The notes: a model not told the origin generated them from the letters alone. 64,000 bases of DNA from Cetobacterium_A somerae (GCF_044784365.2 NZ_CP173065.2); one strand, 5' to 3'. Counted from the stretch's first letter, positions 7,519 through 17,503 are shown. A program made the numbers and translations.

Positions 7519-9858
7519 ATGAAAATAAGAAAAGATTCCTTGTTAATAAAAATAATTTTTTATAATGATATAGCAATATTTTTGACATCAATTTTAATCG
7601 CAATAGTTGTAATATTAACTTCATTCCAAGATATGGAACAAAGAATCGAAGACACTACTAAAAATAAGATGAACCTTCTTATGGGAAATTATAAATCTTA
7701 TTTTGGAGAGATTAGAAATGATGTCTATAAAGAGATTGGAAAATATAGAATTAGTGAAGGGAATCAACAAATAGCAGAGATGCTAAAATATAATTTGTTA
7801 AAAGAAGATTTTAGAAATTATTATAACTCTGTAATAACTATTATCTCCTCAGAAGGAGAGCTATTGGGGGAGTATGGAAATAAGGGGAATTTAGGGACAC
7901 TAAATGAAGATAATATACATATATTGCTTGAAACATCTAGTAAAAAGGAGTTTGAAGAGACTGGATATTATTTAGCTCAAGTTGATAATAAAATTTATGC
8001 GAGAGTCGTTATTCCATATGGAAATGAAACAACAACATATTATTTAGTAGTTTCAATTCCTATAAATAGAGATTTTTTAACTTCTTTAACAGATGGATTG
8101 GAATTAAGTTCAAAAGATAGAGTATATTTTGTAACTAATAGTCCAGATAAAGATGAACTTCAAGCTAAGTTTTTCTTTTCAAATAGAACATATAAAGAAA
8201 TCTTAAAAAAAGATTATAAAAACTATTATTTGAATAAAAAAATCAATGGATTATCATATTATGTTGGAATTTATAATTTAATAGGTTATAATGATAGTTA
8301 TTTAGGAAGTTTTATACTTTCATTATCAAAAGAAAGATTAACTGAAGAAAAGCTTATGACATCTATTTATATAGGTATTTTAGTTCTTTTAATAATGATT
8401 ATAAGTTCTACAGTATCAAGTAAAGTATTTAGAAAATTATTGATGCCTCTTACACAAATAGCTGATTTAGCCGATGAAATTTCAAAGGGTGAAAAGGTTG
8501 ATGATATAAAAGTTATTGGTCAAGGTGAGATTAGGACACTATCAATATCTTTTAAAGAGATGGTTGAGAAATTAAATATTGCCCAAGAAGATTTAACTAT
8601 TCAAAATAAAGAGTTAGTTAGAAATATTGAAAGAATTGAAGCTATTGATAAACTTTTAATGGGTATGAATATAGAACAAGATACATTTAAAACTATAAAA
8701 AAACTTGTTTCAGGATTTACTTCAGAAGTTGGGCTTGGTTATAGTAGAGCAATGTATTTTAGATACAGTAGAGAAAATGATTATTTAATCGGAGAAGAAG
8801 TTGCTATAAATCGTAGTTTAAAAGAGGAAAGTAAAAAAGGTTTTAAATTTCAATTGAAAAATTTAAAAGAGCTAGTTTTATTTACAAAAGTTCCTATAAA
8901 TAATGATAATTTATTAGCAAAATCATTTAAAGAACAAAAGATAATCTATAAAAATGATGCTGGATATAAATATGATTTAGGAAATGATGTTTTAAAAGCT
9001 ATCGGATTAAAAAACTTCTTTATTTTTCCAATTCATGGAGCTGGAAAATTTTCAGGTGTAGTAGTAGTAGATAATTACGCAAAGGATATTAGAATTAATC
9101 AGGAAGAGTTAGAGTTATTAAATCTACTTTCGATGAATTTTTCTATAGGAATAAATAACAAAGAAACAATTTTAGATACTTTAGAAAGTGAAAGAGTTCT
9201 AACAATAGAAAAGTTAGCTACAAGATTTTTAAAGTTAAGAGGAGAAGTTGTTGAAAAGTTATTGAAATGTGTTGACTCAGAAAATCCTGGAGAAAAGATA
9301 ATAGAGGAATTAACAACTATTAAGCCGTATTTAGCAAGAATTAAAGAGGATAATGAATCATTAAAAATTTATTCTGAAGAAATTGAAGATAAATATGAGC
9401 GAGTTAGTTTAGATAAAATAATAAATGAGACAATAGCAGACTATAGCCAAAAATTTAAAAGTGAAAATATTTCGATTTCATTTTTTAATGCTACAAGTGG
9501 AAGTGTCTTAGGTAGTAGAAGAAAATTAAAAAAAGTAATAAAAGAGCTTATAGATAATGCTTGTAATGCTCTCTTAGATAAACAAAATAATAGAAGAATA
9601 GATATAATTCTTTCTAAAAGAAAAATTAATGAAAAAATAGAGTTGAAAATTATTGATAATGGTATTGGAATATCATCTAAACAATTGGAAGATATTTACG
9701 AACCATTTATAAGTTATTCTCCTCAAACCTTAGGGTTAGGATTGTTTTTCGTCCATAAGGTGATAAAAGACCATGGTGGAGTAATAAAACATTTTTCAGA
9801 AGAGGGGAATAGTACTGAAGTAAAAATAACTTTAAATGCATATAAGGAGGAAGTCTAA
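7519..9858 (+). CDS. Membrane sensor protein with HAMP, GAF-like and GHKL ATPase domains
   Basis: The 779 residues show a transmembrane helix (about 13-35), an extracytoplasmic sensor region (36-278), a second helix (281-303), a HAMP-like linker (to about 355), a GAF-like domain (about 375-545) and a GHKL ATPase domain (about 640-775). The N box (N680, N683), G1 box DNGIGIS (713-719) and G2 box GLGLF (739-743) are intact. The linker where a histidine kinase carries its phosphoacceptor (about 555-620) contains no histidine, and no response regulator lies nearby. It could be an atypical kinase or an RsbW-like serine kinase; the ligand is unknown. Its stop overlaps the ileS ATG by one base. Confidence 0.8.
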   Translation: MKIRKDSLLIKIIFYNDIAIFLTSILIAIVVILTSFQDMEQRIEDTTKNKMNLLMGNYKSYFGEIRNDVYKEIGKYRISEGNQQIAEMLKYNLLKEDFRNYYNSVITIISSEGELLGEYGNKGNLGTLNEDNIHILLETSSKKEFEETGYYLAQVDNKIYARVVIPYGNETTTYYLVVSIPINRDFLTSLTDGLELSSKDRVYFVTNSPDKDELQAKFFFSNRTYKEILKKDYKNYYLNKKINGLSYYVGIYNLIGYNDSYLGSFILSLSKERLTEEKLMTSIYIGILVLLIMIISSTVSSKVFRKLLMPLTQIADLADEISKGEKVDDIKVIGQGEIRTLSISFKEMVEKLNIAQEDLTIQNKELVRNIERIEAIDKLLMGMNIEQDTFKTIKKLVSGFTSEVGLGYSRAMYFRYSRENDYLIGEEVAINRSLKEESKKGFKFQLKNLKELVLFTKVPINNDNLLAKSFKEQKIIYKNDAGYKYDLGNDVLKAIGLKNFFIFPIHGAGKFSGVVVVDNYAKDIRINQEELELLNLLSMNFSIGINNKETILDTLESERVLTIEKLATRFLKLRGEVVEKLLKCVDSENPGEKIIEELTTIKPYLARIKEDNESLKIYSEEIEDKYERVSLDKIINETIADYSQKFKSENISISFFNATSGSVLGSRRKLKKVIKELIDNACNALLDKQNNRRIDIILSKRKINEKIELKIIDNGIGISSKQLEDIYEPFISYSPQTLGLGLFFVHKVIKDHGGVIKHFSEEGNSTEVKITLNAYKEEV

Positions 9859-12653
9859 TGGAAGAAAAAGATTACGGGAAAACGTTGAACCTTCCGAAAA
9901 CAAGTTTCCAAATGAGGGCAAACTTACCAACGAAGGAACCAAACATCTTAAAAAAGTGGGAAGATGAAAAAATTTATGAAAAGGGATTACAAAAGGGAAG
10001 TAAAACATTTATACTTCACGATGGACCTCCGTACGCAAACGGTGGAATCCATATAGGTCATGCTTTAAATAAAATATTAAAAGATATAATTTTAAAGTAT
10101 AAAAGATTATCTGGATACACAGTGCCTTACGTTCCAGGATGGGATACTCATGGATTACCGATAGAATTAAAGGTAAGTGAGGAATTAGGTGCAAAAATGA
10201 AAGAAATGTCACCTCTTGAAATCAGAGAGAAGTGTACAGAGTATGCTAAAAAATGGGTAGAAATTCAAAAAGAAGGATTCCAAAGATTAGGAGTTTTAGG
10301 AGAGTGGGATAAGCCATACTTAACTTTAAATCCTGAGTATGAAGCAAAGCAATTAGAAGTATTTGGTGAGCTTTATGAAAATGGATATATTTTTAAAGGG
10401 TTAAAGCCAATTTACTGGTCACCAGTAACAGAAACAGCTTTAGCAGAAGCTGAAATTGAGTATAAAAATCATGTTTCTCCATCTATTTATGTAAAAATGG
10501 AAGCTAACAAAGAGATTATGGATAAGTTAGATATGACAGAACCATTATATCTAGTTATCTGGACAACTACTCCATGGACTTTACCTGCAAATACAGGAAT
10601 TGCTTTAAATGGAGAGTTTGAGTACGGAATATATAAAACAGAAAAAGGAAATCTAATTTTAGCAAAAGTTTTAGCAGATAAGGCATTTAGCGACATGGGA
10701 ATAAAAGAGATGGAGCTAGTAAAAGAGTTTGTTGGAGCTGACTTAGAGAACTTAACATATAAACATCCATTCTTAGATAGAACAGGAAAAGTGGTACTAG
10801 GAACACATGTAACTGCTGAAGCAGGAACAGGAGTTGTACATACTGCACCAGGACATGGTCAAGATGACTATGTTGTAGGAGTTAGATACGGATTACCAAT
10901 CATTTCTCCAATTAATAATAAAGGAGTATTAACAGAGGAAGCTGGACAATTTGCTGGATTATTCTATAAAAAAGCAAATAAAGTTATAGCAGAGCACTTA
11001 ACAGAAACAGGGCACTTATTAAGCTATAAAGAGTTTGAGCACTCTTATCCTCATGACTGGAGATCAAAAACTCCAGTAATATTTAGAGCAACTGAGCAAT
11101 GGTTTATAAGATGTGAAGGTTCAGATTTAAGAGAAAAGGCATTAAGAGCTTTAGATGATGTTAAATTTGTTCCAGAGTGGGGAAGAAATAGAATAGGTTC
11201 TATGTTAGAGACAAGACCTGACTGGTGTATCTCAAGACAAAGAACATGGGGAGTACCAATTCCTGTATTCTATAATGAAGCAACAGGAAAAGAGATATTC
11301 GAAAGAGAAATTTTAGATAGAGTTATTGAACTTGTTAAAAAAGAAGGGTCAGCAGCTTGGGTAAAATATTCGGCTGAGGAATTAATTGGAGAAGATCTAT
11401 TAGTTAAGTATAATCTAAAAGGATTAGAATTAAGAAAAGAAACAAATATAATGGACGTTTGGTTTGACTCAGGAGTATCTCATAGATCAGTTCTAGAGAC
11501 TAGAGAGGGATTACATAGACCAGCTGACTTATATTTAGAAGGATCAGATCAACATAGAGGATGGTTCCAAACATCACTATTAACATCAGTTGGATCAACA
11601 GGAGATGCACCATTTAAAATGTTATTAACTCACGGATTTGTAAATGACGGAGAAGGTAAGAAAATGTCAAAATCAGTAGGAAATGTTGTGGCTCCTCAAG
11701 ATATAATTAAAGTTTATGGAGCAGATATACTAAGATTATGGTGTGCATCAGTTGATTATAGAGAAGATGTAAAAATATCTGATAATATTTTAAAACAAAT
11801 GGCAGAAGCTTATAGAAGAGTAAGAAATACAGCTAGATATATATTAGGAAACTCAGCAGATTTTAATCCGTTAACAGATGCAGTAGCTTATGAGGACTTA
11901 ATGGAAATTGATAAGTGGGCATTAAATAAATTAGAAAGATTAAAAAGGGTAGTAACAGAATCATATGAAAAATATGAGTTCTATAACTTATTCCAAGAAA
12001 TTCATTATTTCTCAGGAATTGATATGTCAGCATTCTATTTAGATATAATCAAAGATAGATTATATGCTGAAAAAGCTGATTCTAAAGAAAGAAGAGCAGC
12101 ACAAACAGTAATGTCAGAAGTTTTAGTAACATTAACTAAAATGGTAGCACCTATATTATCATTTACAGCTGAAGAGATTTGGGAAACTTTACCAGAATCA
12201 TTAAAGGATTCAGAGTCAGTATTATTAACTGATTGGTATGTAAATAATGATCAATACTTAAATGATGAATTAGATACAAAGTGGGAAGAGATTGTAAAGT
12301 TAAGAAAAGATGTTAATAAAACATTAGAGTTAGCAAGACAAGGTGAAAATAAGATAATAGGAAACTCTTTAGATGCAAAAGTTATTTTAAGTGCAGATAA
12401 TACAGAGTTAGCAAAATTCTTAGAAGATAATAAAGAGATTTTAGAAGAGGTATTTATCGTTTCTCAATTAGTAATTGCTAATGAAAAAGATGATTCATTT
12501 GTAAAAGGTGAGGAGCAAGAAGCTTTATTTGTAAAAGTTGAGCACGCAGATGGAGAGAAGTGTGAAAGATGTTGGAAATACTCGACAGAGTTAGGAACTA
12601 ATCCAGAGCATCCAACAGTATGTCCAAGATGTACATCAGCACTAGTTGATTAA
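9858..12653 (+). CDS. ileS: Isoleucyl-tRNA synthetase
   Basis: This class I aminoacyl-tRNA synthetase charges tRNA-Ile. Its 931 residues include HIGH at 65-68 (in YANGGIHIGHALNKI), the CP1 editing domain with WTTTPWTLPANTG, GSDQHRGWFQTSLL, and the KMSKS loop in GEGKKMSKSVGN. A C-terminal zinc ribbon has CERCWK and a second CPRC pair. Length is normal for the bacterial type. The ATG overlaps the stop of the sensor gene (TAATG), so the two are translationally coupled. No T-box leader precedes it. Confidence 0.97.
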   Translation: MEEKDYGKTLNLPKTSFQMRANLPTKEPNILKKWEDEKIYEKGLQKGSKTFILHDGPPYANGGIHIGHALNKILKDIILKYKRLSGYTVPYVPGWDTHGLPIELKVSEELGAKMKEMSPLEIREKCTEYAKKWVEIQKEGFQRLGVLGEWDKPYLTLNPEYEAKQLEVFGELYENGYIFKGLKPIYWSPVTETALAEAEIEYKNHVSPSIYVKMEANKEIMDKLDMTEPLYLVIWTTTPWTLPANTGIALNGEFEYGIYKTEKGNLILAKVLADKAFSDMGIKEMELVKEFVGADLENLTYKHPFLDRTGKVVLGTHVTAEAGTGVVHTAPGHGQDDYVVGVRYGLPIISPINNKGVLTEEAGQFAGLFYKKANKVIAEHLTETGHLLSYKEFEHSYPHDWRSKTPVIFRATEQWFIRCEGSDLREKALRALDDVKFVPEWGRNRIGSMLETRPDWCISRQRTWGVPIPVFYNEATGKEIFEREILDRVIELVKKEGSAAWVKYSAEELIGEDLLVKYNLKGLELRKETNIMDVWFDSGVSHRSVLETREGLHRPADLYLEGSDQHRGWFQTSLLTSVGSTGDAPFKMLLTHGFVNDGEGKKMSKSVGNVVAPQDIIKVYGADILRLWCASVDYREDVKISDNILKQMAEAYRRVRNTARYILGNSADFNPLTDAVAYEDLMEIDKWALNKLERLKRVVTESYEKYEFYNLFQEIHYFSGIDMSAFYLDIIKDRLYAEKADSKERRAAQTVMSEVLVTLTKMVAPILSFTAEEIWETLPESLKDSESVLLTDWYVNNDQYLNDELDTKWEEIVKLRKDVNKTLELARQGENKIIGNSLDAKVILSADNTELAKFLEDNKEILEEVFIVSQLVIANEKDDSFVKGEEQEALFVKVEHADGEKCERCWKYSTELGTNPEHPTVCPRCTSALVD

Positions 12654-12672
12654 TTATTCAAAGAGGTGAGCT

Positions 12673-13131
12673 GTGTTATATATAGGGATAATATTTTTAT
12701 TAGTATTCTTAGATCAAATATCCAAATATGAAATAGATACTTGGTTAGTAGAAGGAGAAACTTTCCCAATTCTGGGAGAGTTTTTCCATCTAACTTATGT
12801 AAAAAATAGAGGAATAGCCTTTGGAATGTTTCAAGGAAAACTTGATATAATCTCTATTTTAACAATTGTAGTGATATTTGGATTAGGTTTTTACTTTTTT
12901 AAAAATAGAAATAAATTTTCAGTTATTGAGAAGTTAGGGTATTCATTTATTTTAGGTGGAGCAATAGGAAATATTATTGATAGAATCTATAGAGGATTTG
13001 TCATTGATATGATTGACTTTAGAGGTATATGGGTATTTGTATTTAATCTAGCTGATGTTTGGATAAATATAGGGGTTATTTTAATAATAGTAGATAGCTT
13101 ACTAGATAGTAAAAGGAAAAAGAAAGATTAG
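12673..13131 (+). CDS. lspA: Lipoprotein signal peptidase (signal peptidase II)
   Basis: LspA is an inner-membrane aspartyl protease that removes signal peptides from diacylglyceryl-modified prolipoproteins. The 152-residue protein has four hydrophobic segments and the catalytic motifs: KNRGIAFGMF, GGAIGNIIDRIYRGFVIDMI with one Asp, and FNLADVWINIG with the second. It begins at a GTG (12673) preceded by GAGGTGAG. The ileS-lspA order is common in bacteria. A substrate is visible in this window: the lipoprotein at 54.1-55.1 kb has a clear lipobox. Confidence 0.94.
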   Translation: MLYIGIIFLLVFLDQISKYEIDTWLVEGETFPILGEFFHLTYVKNRGIAFGMFQGKLDIISILTIVVIFGLGFYFFKNRNKFSVIEKLGYSFILGGAIGNIIDRIYRGFVIDMIDFRGIWVFVFNLADVWINIGVILIIVDSLLDSKRKKKD

Positions 13132-13142
13132 GAGGAAGTGAA

Positions 13143-14015
13143 ATGACATTTCAAGAGATGATATTTGCTCTTCAGCAGTATTGGAGTTCAAAAGGGTGTA
13201 TCATTGGAAATCCATACGATATAGAAACAGGAGCTGGAACATTTAATCCGAATACATTTTTAATGTCTTTAGGACCAGAGCCATGGAATGTAGCATATGT
13301 TGAACCATCAAGAAGACCAAAGGATGGTAGATATGGAGAAAATCCAAATAGAGTTTATCAACACCACCAATTTCAAGTTATAATGAAACCATCACCAGAC
13401 AACATTCAAGAGCTTTATTTAGAATCACTAAAAGTTTTAGGAATCGATCCTTTAAAGCATGATATTCGTTTTGTTGAAGATGACTGGGAGTCACCAACAT
13501 TAGGAGCATGGGGATTAGGATGGGAAGTATGGCTAGATGGAATGGAAGTAACTCAGTTTACATATTTCCAACAAGTTGGAGGATTGGAGTTAGAAGTTGT
13601 TCCTGTTGAAATAACATACGGATTAGAAAGATTAGCATTATATATTCAAAATAAAGAAAATGTGTATGATTTAGAGTGGGCACCAGGAATTAAATATGGA
13701 GATATGAGATATCAGTACGAGTATGAAAATTCAAAATACTCATTTGAAGTAGCAGATTTAGAAAGCCACTTTAGATGGTTTGATGATTATGAAAAAGAAG
13801 CTGATAGAGCATTAAACGAAAATTTAGTAATGCCAGCATATGACTATGTTTTAAAATGTTCTCACACATTCAACGTTCTAGACTCAAGAGGAGCAATCTC
13901 TACAACAGAGAGAATGGCTTATATTTTAAGAGTTAGAAACCTAGCTAAGAGATGTGCAGAAGTATTTGTACAAAATAGAAAAGAACTAGGATACCCTTTA
14001 CTGAAAAAAAAGTAA
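13143..14015 (+). CDS. glyQ: Glycyl-tRNA synthetase alpha subunit
   Basis: The alpha subunit of the heterotetrameric bacterial GlyRS holds the class II catalytic core. The 290-residue protein has the family start MTFQEMIFALQQYWSSKGC, the GAGTFNPNTFL segment, PSRRPKDGRYGENPNR and a YGLERLALY region. It is followed after 25 bases by the beta-subunit gene, giving the normal glyQ-glyS pair. AGGAGG lies just before the ATG. Confidence 0.96.
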   Translation: MTFQEMIFALQQYWSSKGCIIGNPYDIETGAGTFNPNTFLMSLGPEPWNVAYVEPSRRPKDGRYGENPNRVYQHHQFQVIMKPSPDNIQELYLESLKVLGIDPLKHDIRFVEDDWESPTLGAWGLGWEVWLDGMEVTQFTYFQQVGGLELEVVPVEITYGLERLALYIQNKENVYDLEWAPGIKYGDMRYQYEYENSKYSFEVADLESHFRWFDDYEKEADRALNENLVMPAYDYVLKCSHTFNVLDSRGAISTTERMAYILRVRNLAKRCAEVFVQNRKELGYPLLKKK

Positions 14016-14040
14016 AAGGAAAAAAGAGGAGGAATAGAAA

Positions 14041-16116
14041 GTGAGATTACTTTTTGAAATAGGAATGGAAGAGTTACCTGCAAGATTCCTTGTTCAAACT
14101 CTAAAAGAGATGAAAGAGAACTTAGAAGGTAAGTTAAATGAAAAAAGAATAAAATTTGATGAAATAAAAACTTTTGGAACACCAAGAAGACTGGTTGTTT
14201 TAGTAGAGGGATTGGCAGAAACTCAAGAAAACTTAGATATCTTAAATATGGGACCTGCAAAGCAAGTTGCTTTTGGTGAAAATGGAGAAATTTCAAGAGC
14301 AGGATTAGGATTTGCTAAATCTCAAGGCGTAGAAGCTACAGATTTAGAAATCATAGAAACTCCTAAAGGGGAGTATATAGCAGTTAGAAAGTTTTTAAAA
14401 GGTGAATGTACAAAAGCTCTACTTTCTGATCTTTTAAAAGAATTGGTACTAGAGATAAACTTCCCTAAATCAATGAAGTGGGGAATGAAAAAATTAAAGT
14501 TTGCTAGACCAATTCAATGGTTCTTAGCTTTAGTAGATGGAGAAATAGTAAATTTTGAAATAGAAGGAATAAAAAGTGGAAGAGCATCTAGAGGGCACAG
14601 ATTCTTTGGAAGTAATTTTGAGGTTTCTACTATTGATGAATATTTTGAAAAAATAAAAGAAAATAATGTAATTATAGATGTTGAAGAGAGAAAGAACTTA
14701 ATTAAGAAACTTATAAAAGAAAAATGTGAGGATTCTAATGAGCAAGTTTTAGTAGATGAAGATTTATTAAAAGAGGTTGCAAACTTAGTTGAATATCCAT
14801 ATCCAATAGTTGGAACATTTAATTCTGATTTCTTAGAAGTTCCCCAAGATGTTTTAATTATATCTATGCAAGTTCACCAAAGATATTTTCCTATTTTAGA
14901 TTTAGAAGGAAAACTTTTACCTAAATTTGTTGTAATTAGAAATGGTATTGAAGATTCTGAACAAGTTAGAAAAGGAAATGAGAAGGTTTTATCTGCGAGA
15001 CTTGCTGATGCAAGATTCTTCTACCACGAAGATTTAAAGAAGCCTCTAGTAGAAAATGTGGAGAAATTAAAACAAGTTGTATTCCAAAAAGATTTAGGAA
15101 CTATATATAACAAAATTGAAAGATCTCAAAAAATAGCAGATTATTTAATAGAAGCTACAGGAATGGAAACTAGAAAAGAAACTATTGATAGAACAATTTT
15201 ACTAGCAAAAGCTGATTTAGTTTCTAACATGATTGGAGAAAAAGAGTTTACAAAACTTCAAGGATTTATGGGAGCAGACTATGCACTAAAATCAGGAGAG
15301 TCTGAGTTAGTAGCAAAGGGAATTGAAGAACACTATTACCCAAGATATCAAGGAGATCTTTTACCAAAAGGTGTAGAAGGAATTATAGCAGGAATATCTG
15401 ATAGAATAGACACTCTTTGTGGATGTTTTGGTGTTGGAATAATTCCAAGTGGTTCTAAGGATCCATTTGCTTTAAGAAGAGCAGCTTTAGGTATTGTAAA
15501 TATTGTTTTAGATTCAAATTTAAATATTTCTTTAAAGGCTTTAGTGGAAAGAGCTTTAGACACACTTGCTGCTGCAGGAGTATTAAAAAGAGATAAAGCT
15601 GAAGTTTTAAATGAAGTAATGGAGTTCTTTAAGCAAAGAGCATTAAATGTATTTACAGAAATGGGATATTCAAAGGATATTGTATCTGCAGTTGTAGATA
15701 AGAGTTTTGATAACTTAGTTGATACTTTATTAAGAATAAAAGCAGTTGATGAATTTACAAAAATGGATAGCTTTAATAACTTAGTTTCATTAATGAAAAG
15801 AGTTGGAAATATCTCTAAAGGATTTGAGGGAGTTATGGTAGATCCTAATCTTTTAAAAGAAGAGATAGAGAAAGAACTATTTGATAAATCTCAAGAAGTT
15901 GCAAGAGATGCAAAAGAGATGTTAGTTGCTAAAAATTATATAGGATACTTAAATGTACTTTTATCAACTGAAGATATTATCAATAGATACTTTGAATCTA
16001 TAATGGTAATGGACAAAGATGAGGTTATAAAAAATAATAGATTATCACAGCTTAATTATATAGCTACAATCTTTAATAAAATGGTTAATTTAACATTAAT
16101 TGAAGAGAAAAAATAA
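14041..16116 (+). CDS. glyS: Glycyl-tRNA synthetase beta subunit
   Basis: The beta subunit binds tRNA-Gly and completes the alpha2beta2 enzyme. The 691-residue product starts MRLLFEIGMEELPARF, typical of the family, and has the HD-like segment and C-terminal anticodon-binding region (SKDPFALRRAALGIVNI near residue 475). It begins with GTG at 14041, preceded by GAGGAGG. The tRNA-Gly(TCC) it would serve is present at 27.2 kb. Confidence 0.96.
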   Translation: MRLLFEIGMEELPARFLVQTLKEMKENLEGKLNEKRIKFDEIKTFGTPRRLVVLVEGLAETQENLDILNMGPAKQVAFGENGEISRAGLGFAKSQGVEATDLEIIETPKGEYIAVRKFLKGECTKALLSDLLKELVLEINFPKSMKWGMKKLKFARPIQWFLALVDGEIVNFEIEGIKSGRASRGHRFFGSNFEVSTIDEYFEKIKENNVIIDVEERKNLIKKLIKEKCEDSNEQVLVDEDLLKEVANLVEYPYPIVGTFNSDFLEVPQDVLIISMQVHQRYFPILDLEGKLLPKFVVIRNGIEDSEQVRKGNEKVLSARLADARFFYHEDLKKPLVENVEKLKQVVFQKDLGTIYNKIERSQKIADYLIEATGMETRKETIDRTILLAKADLVSNMIGEKEFTKLQGFMGADYALKSGESELVAKGIEEHYYPRYQGDLLPKGVEGIIAGISDRIDTLCGCFGVGIIPSGSKDPFALRRAALGIVNIVLDSNLNISLKALVERALDTLAAAGVLKRDKAEVLNEVMEFFKQRALNVFTEMGYSKDIVSAVVDKSFDNLVDTLLRIKAVDEFTKMDSFNNLVSLMKRVGNISKGFEGVMVDPNLLKEEIEKELFDKSQEVARDAKEMLVAKNYIGYLNVLLSTEDIINRYFESIMVMDKDEVIKNNRLSQLNYIATIFNKMVNLTLIEEKK

Positions 16117-16123
16117 AAAAATA

Positions 16124-16152
16124 TTGACTAAATAATACAAATAATATATAAT
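16124..16152 (+). promoter_or_regulatory. Promoter for metK leader
   Basis: TTGACT (16124-16129), a 17-bp spacer and TATAAT (16147-16152) lie about 8 bases after the glyS stop and about 20 bases before the SAM-I aptamer. Confidence 0.85.
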
Positions 16153-16170
16153 TTAGTTACAAAAAAAACA

Positions 16171-16270
16171 AAATCATCAAGAGAGACTGAGGGACTGGCC
16201 CTATGACGTTTCAGCAACCTACCTTAGAGGTGTGGTGCTAATTCCAGAAAGATGACTTATAAGAGCATAA
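16171..16270 (+). ncRNA. SAM-I (S-box) riboswitch aptamer upstream of metK
   Basis: The leader contains the S-box conserved core: the AAGAGAG and CTGAGGGACTGGCCC blocks followed by CAGCAACC (16179-16220), then a P3/P4 region and a closing GATGA. P1 can form between TCATC (16174-16178) and GATGA (16251-16255). The P1 3' strand also lies in an antiterminator: CCAGAAAGAT (16244-16253) is perfectly complementary to ATCTTTCTGG (16279-16288) inside the terminator. SAM binding should stabilise P1, free the terminator and switch metK off, as in known S-box leaders. Confidence 0.95.
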
Positions 16271-16308
16271 AGCCTTTTATCTTTCTGGAGAGATAAAAGG
16301 CTTTTTTT
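16271..16308 (+). terminator. SAM-dependent leader terminator of metK
   Basis: A 12-bp perfect stem (16271-16282 with 16291-16302) and an 8-base loop are followed by a T run. The 5' arm and loop overlap the antiterminator partner at 16279-16288, so terminator and antiterminator are mutually exclusive. Confidence 0.93.
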
Positions 16309-16339
16309 ATCTCTTTTGATTAATATTTAGGAGGAAACA

Positions 16340-17494
16340 ATGAAAAATTTAACTTACTTTACTTCGGAGTGTGTATCACCAGGACATCCAGATAAAATAG
16401 CAGATCAAATATCAGATGCAGTATTAGACGCATGTATTAAAAATGATCCAGCAGCAAGAGTAGCTTGTGAGGTTTTCTGTACAACAGGACAAGTTGTTGT
16501 AGGAGGAGAGATAACAACAACAACTTATATTGATATACAAGATATAGTTAGAAATAAAATAGATGAAATTGGATATAAACAAGGAATGGGATTTGATTCA
16601 GATTGCGGAGTTTTAAATGCAATTCATTCTCAATCTCCTGATATAGCTATGGGTGTAGATGTAGGAGGAGCAGGAGATCAAGGAATAATGTTTGGTGGAG
16701 CTGTAAAAGAAACACCGGAGTTAATGCCATTAGCATTAGTTTTAGCAAGAGAAATAATTGTAAAATTGACTAGATTAACAAGATCAAAAGAGTTAGTTTG
16801 GGCAAGACCAGATGCAAAGTCTCAAGTTACATTAGCTTATGATGAGAATGGAAAAGTTGTAGGAGTAGATACTGTTGTAGTTTCAGTTCAACATAATCCA
16901 GATGTAACTCAAGAGCAAATTCATAAAGATGTAAAAGAGCTAGTAATAAAGCCAGTTTTAGAAGCATATAACTTAAATGCAGAAGAAGTAAAAAATTATC
17001 ATATAAATCCAACTGGAAGATTCGTAATTGGAGGACCACATGGAGATACAGGATTAACTGGAAGAAAAATAATTGTTGATACTTATGGTGGGTTTTTCAG
17101 ACATGGAGGAGGAGCTTTCTCTGGAAAGGATCCTTCAAAGGTTGATAGATCAGCTGCATATGCAGCTAGATGGGTAGCAAAAAATATTGTTGCAGCAGAC
17201 TTAGCTGATAAATGTGAAGTTCAATTATCATATGCTATTGGAGTAGTTGAGCCAACATCTGTAAAAGTGGAAACGTTTGAAACAGGAAAAGTAGATGAAA
17301 TTAAATTAGCTGAAGCTGTTCAAAATATATTTGATTTAACACCAAGAGGAATTGAAAGAGATTTAGAGTTAAGAAGTGGAAACTTTAATTATCAAGATTT
17401 AGCAGCTTTTGGACACATTGGAAGAACAGATTTAGATTTACCTTGGGAAAGAGTAAATAAAGCTGAAGAGTTAAAAAAATATTTAAACAGATAA
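16340..17494 (+). CDS. metK: S-adenosylmethionine synthetase
   Basis: MetK makes SAM from methionine and ATP. The 384-residue protein has the N-terminal FTSECVSPGHPDKIADQISD signature, the hexapeptide GAGDQG, and the GGAFSGKDPSKVDRSAAY loop. It is controlled by the SAM-I leader directly upstream and has AGGAGG before its ATG. It is monocistronic: a terminator follows immediately. With mtnN at 38.6 kb it covers synthesis of SAM and recycling of its by-products. Confidence 0.97.
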   Translation: MKNLTYFTSECVSPGHPDKIADQISDAVLDACIKNDPAARVACEVFCTTGQVVVGGEITTTTYIDIQDIVRNKIDEIGYKQGMGFDSDCGVLNAIHSQSPDIAMGVDVGGAGDQGIMFGGAVKETPELMPLALVLAREIIVKLTRLTRSKELVWARPDAKSQVTLAYDENGKVVGVDTVVVSVQHNPDVTQEQIHKDVKELVIKPVLEAYNLNAEEVKNYHINPTGRFVIGGPHGDTGLTGRKIIVDTYGGFFRHGGGAFSGKDPSKVDRSAAYAARWVAKNIVAADLADKCEVQLSYAIGVVEPTSVKVETFETGKVDEIKLAEAVQNIFDLTPRGIERDLELRSGNFNYQDLAAFGHIGRTDLDLPWERVNKAEELKKYLNR

Positions 17495-17503
17495 TACTAT
17501 ACG

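Noticed and set aside
9800..9860. T-box leader for ileS, or for glyQ at about 13.1 kb
   Set aside because: There is no intergenic space and no T-box core sequence; both genes follow their upstream neighbours directly.
13919..14296. A 125-codon minus-strand frame across the glyQ-glyS junction
   Set aside because: It spans two strongly supported genes, and its Phe/Leu-rich product is what antisense of A-rich coding sequence gives.
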